Shown in pieces: positions 11,719-13,298 of a stretch of DNA of 13,298 nt. The translations under genes and the position numbers were made by a program. The notes under the pieces were generated by a model, which was not told the origin of the DNA, did no database searches, and worked only from the letters and a program-made list of their open reading frames with translations. How positions within the stretch are numbered: the first letter of the stretch is position 1; the number at the start of each line of letters is the position of its first letter. Source of the stretch: Atopobium sp. (GTDB lineage Bacteria > Actinomycetota > Coriobacteriia > Coriobacteriales > Atopobiaceae); contig JABZHC010000026.1 in NCBI GenBank assembly GCA_015259035.1, positions 1-13,298 of the forward strand, given 5' to 3'.

Positions 11719-13298
11719 ATGGAGCAGCTCGCGCACGTTTTTTCACTTATCGTTCAGCCCGCATACGACTTGACCGGCAGTTGGTGGGCGGCAATCTTCC
11801 TTTTCACCCTTGCAACTAAAATCATCCTGATGCCTCTGGCGCTTTGGACGCAGCAAAATTCCATTGTTATGGTGCGTCTTATGCCCGAGACCTTCCGCCT
11901 GAAGACACGCTACTTCGGCGACAGAGAGACCATCGAGGAGCGCTCCAACGAGCTCAACAAAAAGGCAGGTTATCACCCGCTGCTGAGCCTTATTCCTTTG
12001 GCTATCCAGGTAGTCATTCTGTTTGGTCTGGTAGACGTCATCCATGGCATCACTGATTCCGGCGCTCCGGGTACAGAGTTTTTGGGCATGACCCCAATCA
12101 TTGATGGTGGTATCACCTGGATTATGCCTCTCGCAGCAGCTCTGTCCTCGGTTGCTCTTGGCCTTGCATCCAACAAGCTGAATCCACTCCAGCGCGAGCA
12201 GTCTCGTGCCGAGAAGAACACCACAAACGGCCTCTCTATTGCAATGTCGCTTGTACTTGCGGTTTACGTTGTTTGCGGCATGGCATTCTACTGGGTTTGC
12301 TCAAACCTTCTCTCAATCCTGGTTCAGATTGTCTGCAACATTATCATTGACCCTCGTAAACAGGTTGACTATGACGATCTCAACGCTGCTCGCGATGAAT
12401 TTGAGGCAATGGACGCAGCAACCAAGTCCACTCACAAGTGGTTCCAGCACGATCCTCATGCTGCCCGCGAAAAAGAGGACTACAAGCGCTTCTTTGACAC
12501 CATCGGCAAGCACTTGGTTTTCTATTCTGAGTCAAGCGGCTTCTACAAATACTTCCAGGGCGCTATTGAGTGGCTGCTGGCAAACTCTGACATCCGCATC
12601 CACTATGTCACCTCTGACCCTAATGACCAGGTCTTTGAGCTGGCAAAACAGCAGCCTCGCCTGATTCCTTATTATTTGGGCCAGCGTCGCCTCATTACGC
12701 TCTTCATGAAGCTCGATGCCGACGTTGTGGTTACCTCCCTCGGTGACCTGGAGAGCTCTTACATGAAGCGCTCCTACGTGCGCAAAGACGCTGAGTACAT
12801 GTACATGTGCCACCACATGACCTCTATGACAGTCACCTCGACGCGCAATGAGTACACCTACTACGACGATGTTCTCTGCGTTGGTCCTCACCAACAGCAC
12901 GATCTTGAGCTGGTCGAGAAGTACTACGGCACGCCATCCAAGAGAAAGCCTGCTATTGGCTACGATCTTCTCGACAGGTCAATCCAGAACTACCAGAAGC
13001 AGAATCTGGGCCAGCGTAAACCTGGCGAGAAACCCCTGTTATTGATTGGTCCTTCGTGGCAGTACGACAACTTGATGGACAGCTGCCTTGATGGCCTGCT
13101 TGAGCAGCTCATGGGCCGCGGCTGGCGCATTGTGGTCCGCCCACATCCAGAGTATTTGAAGCGCTATCCTGCCCGTATGGAGGAGATTCTTGCTCGCTAC
13201 GCTGACGCGGACCCAGAGGAGCTCTCCTTTGAGACCGACTTCAGCTCCAACACTTCGGTTCTGTCGGCTGACCTGCTCTTTACTGACTGGTCAAGTGT
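11719..13298 (+). CDS. YidC/Oxa1 insertase fused to CDP-glycerol glycerophosphotransferase-like domain (partial, 3' end missing)
   Basis: The frame is open from ATG at 11719 (GAAGG ribosome site) to the window edge, giving 526 residues without a stop. Residues 1-213 form a YidC/Oxa1 core: TM1 about 22-42, a cytoplasmic loop rich in charged residues (MPETFRLKTRYF), TM2 about 86-108, TM3 about 133-150, and TM4-5 about 174-212 with the family mark GMAFYWVCSNLLSILVQ. At the position of the conserved groove Arg in TM1 there is K34 (FTLATKIILMPL). After a charged linker, residues from about 263 resemble CDP-glycerol glycerophosphotransferase/TagF-like enzymes: HLVFYSES, DLESSYMKRS, MCHHMTSM, LCVGPHQQHDL, VVRPHPEY (474-479) and the SADLLFTDWSS ending (516-526). 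The second domain would sit on the cytoplasmic face, where teichoic-acid-like chains are built. The substrate polymer is not readable. Confidence 0.88.
   Translation, partial: MEQLAHVFSLIVQPAYDLTGSWWAAIFLFTLATKIILMPLALWTQQNSIVMVRLMPETFRLKTRYFGDRETIEERSNELNKKAGYHPLLSLIPLAIQVVILFGLVDVIHGITDSGAPGTEFLGMTPIIDGGITWIMPLAAALSSVALGLASNKLNPLQREQSRAEKNTTNGLSIAMSLVLAVYVVCGMAFYWVCSNLLSILVQIVCNIIIDPRKQVDYDDLNAARDEFEAMDAATKSTHKWFQHDPHAAREKEDYKRFFDTIGKHLVFYSESSGFYKYFQGAIEWLLANSDIRIHYVTSDPNDQVFELAKQQPRLIPYYLGQRRLITLFMKLDADVVVTSLGDLESSYMKRSYVRKDAEYMYMCHHMTSMTVTSTRNEYTYYDDVLCVGPHQQHDLELVEKYYGTPSKRKPAIGYDLLDRSIQNYQKQNLGQRKPGEKPLLLIGPSWQYDNLMDSCLDGLLEQLMGRGWRIVVRPHPEYLKRYPARMEEILARYADADPEELSFETDFSSNTSVLSADLLFTDWSS
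13023..13036 (+). repeat. Copy C of the word TGGCGAGAAACCC(C), inside a gene
   Basis: TGGCGAGAAACCCC lies in the coding region of the fusion gene, covering Gly-Glu-Lys-Pro codons in the linker before the LLLIGPSW strand. It is identical over 14 bases to the minus-strand reading of 5031-5044. Confidence 0.75.

Overview
The window looks like chromosomal DNA of a low-to-mid G+C Gram-positive-type bacterium. Lysine-rich membrane proteins, strong AAGGAGG ribosome sites, TTG starts, a Tat-type lipoprotein and a YidC/glycerophosphotransferase fusion best fit the Coriobacteriia (Atopobium/Lancefieldella-Olsenella type). That placement is an inference from recall of gene types, not from a search. I see no rRNA, tRNA, CRISPR array, transposase or phage gene.

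Layout. (1) Bases 1-2144, plus strand: the last codons of an upstream gene, a CydCD-like ABC exporter half, and a small Cys-rich YgbA-type (nitrous-oxide-stimulated promoter family) protein, joined by one-base overlaps and ended by a strong hairpin terminator. (2) 2252-3015: a lone Pr6Pr/AIG1-like integral membrane protein with its own terminator. (3) 3037-5001: a promoter followed by three tightly packed membrane-protein genes (73-residue signal/anchor protein, MFS-like carrier with an acidic tail, 125-residue four-helix protein). (4) 5009-7984, minus strand: a metal-uptake ABC operon in the order binding lipoprotein, ATPase, permease, then a 46-residue small protein. It has a promoter at 7956-7984 overlapped by a 9-bp-arm palindrome, and a hairpin at its 3' end. 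(5) 8220-10034, plus strand: a short-chain dehydrogenase and a KdgT-type 2-keto-3-deoxygluconate permease, ended by a UUCG terminator. (6) 10035-11368: a non-coding stretch carrying three copies of a 24-bp repeat, then a convergent AraC-family regulator with terminator and promoter. (7) 11719-end: a gene running off the window that fuses a YidC/Oxa1 insertase to a CDP-glycerol glycerophosphotransferase-like domain.

How it fits together. The metal operon is self-contained; its binding protein has the His-His-Glu-Asp ligand pattern usual for Mn(II)/Fe-type proteins, and the palindrome is a good candidate operator. The AraC regulator faces the dehydrogenase/permease pair and is the obvious candidate regulator of that sugar-acid module. 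The most unusual items are the insertase-transferase fusion, the 24-bp repeat cluster, a 13-bp word (TGGCGAGAAACCC) found three times, and the unlisted small gene at the end of the metal operon.
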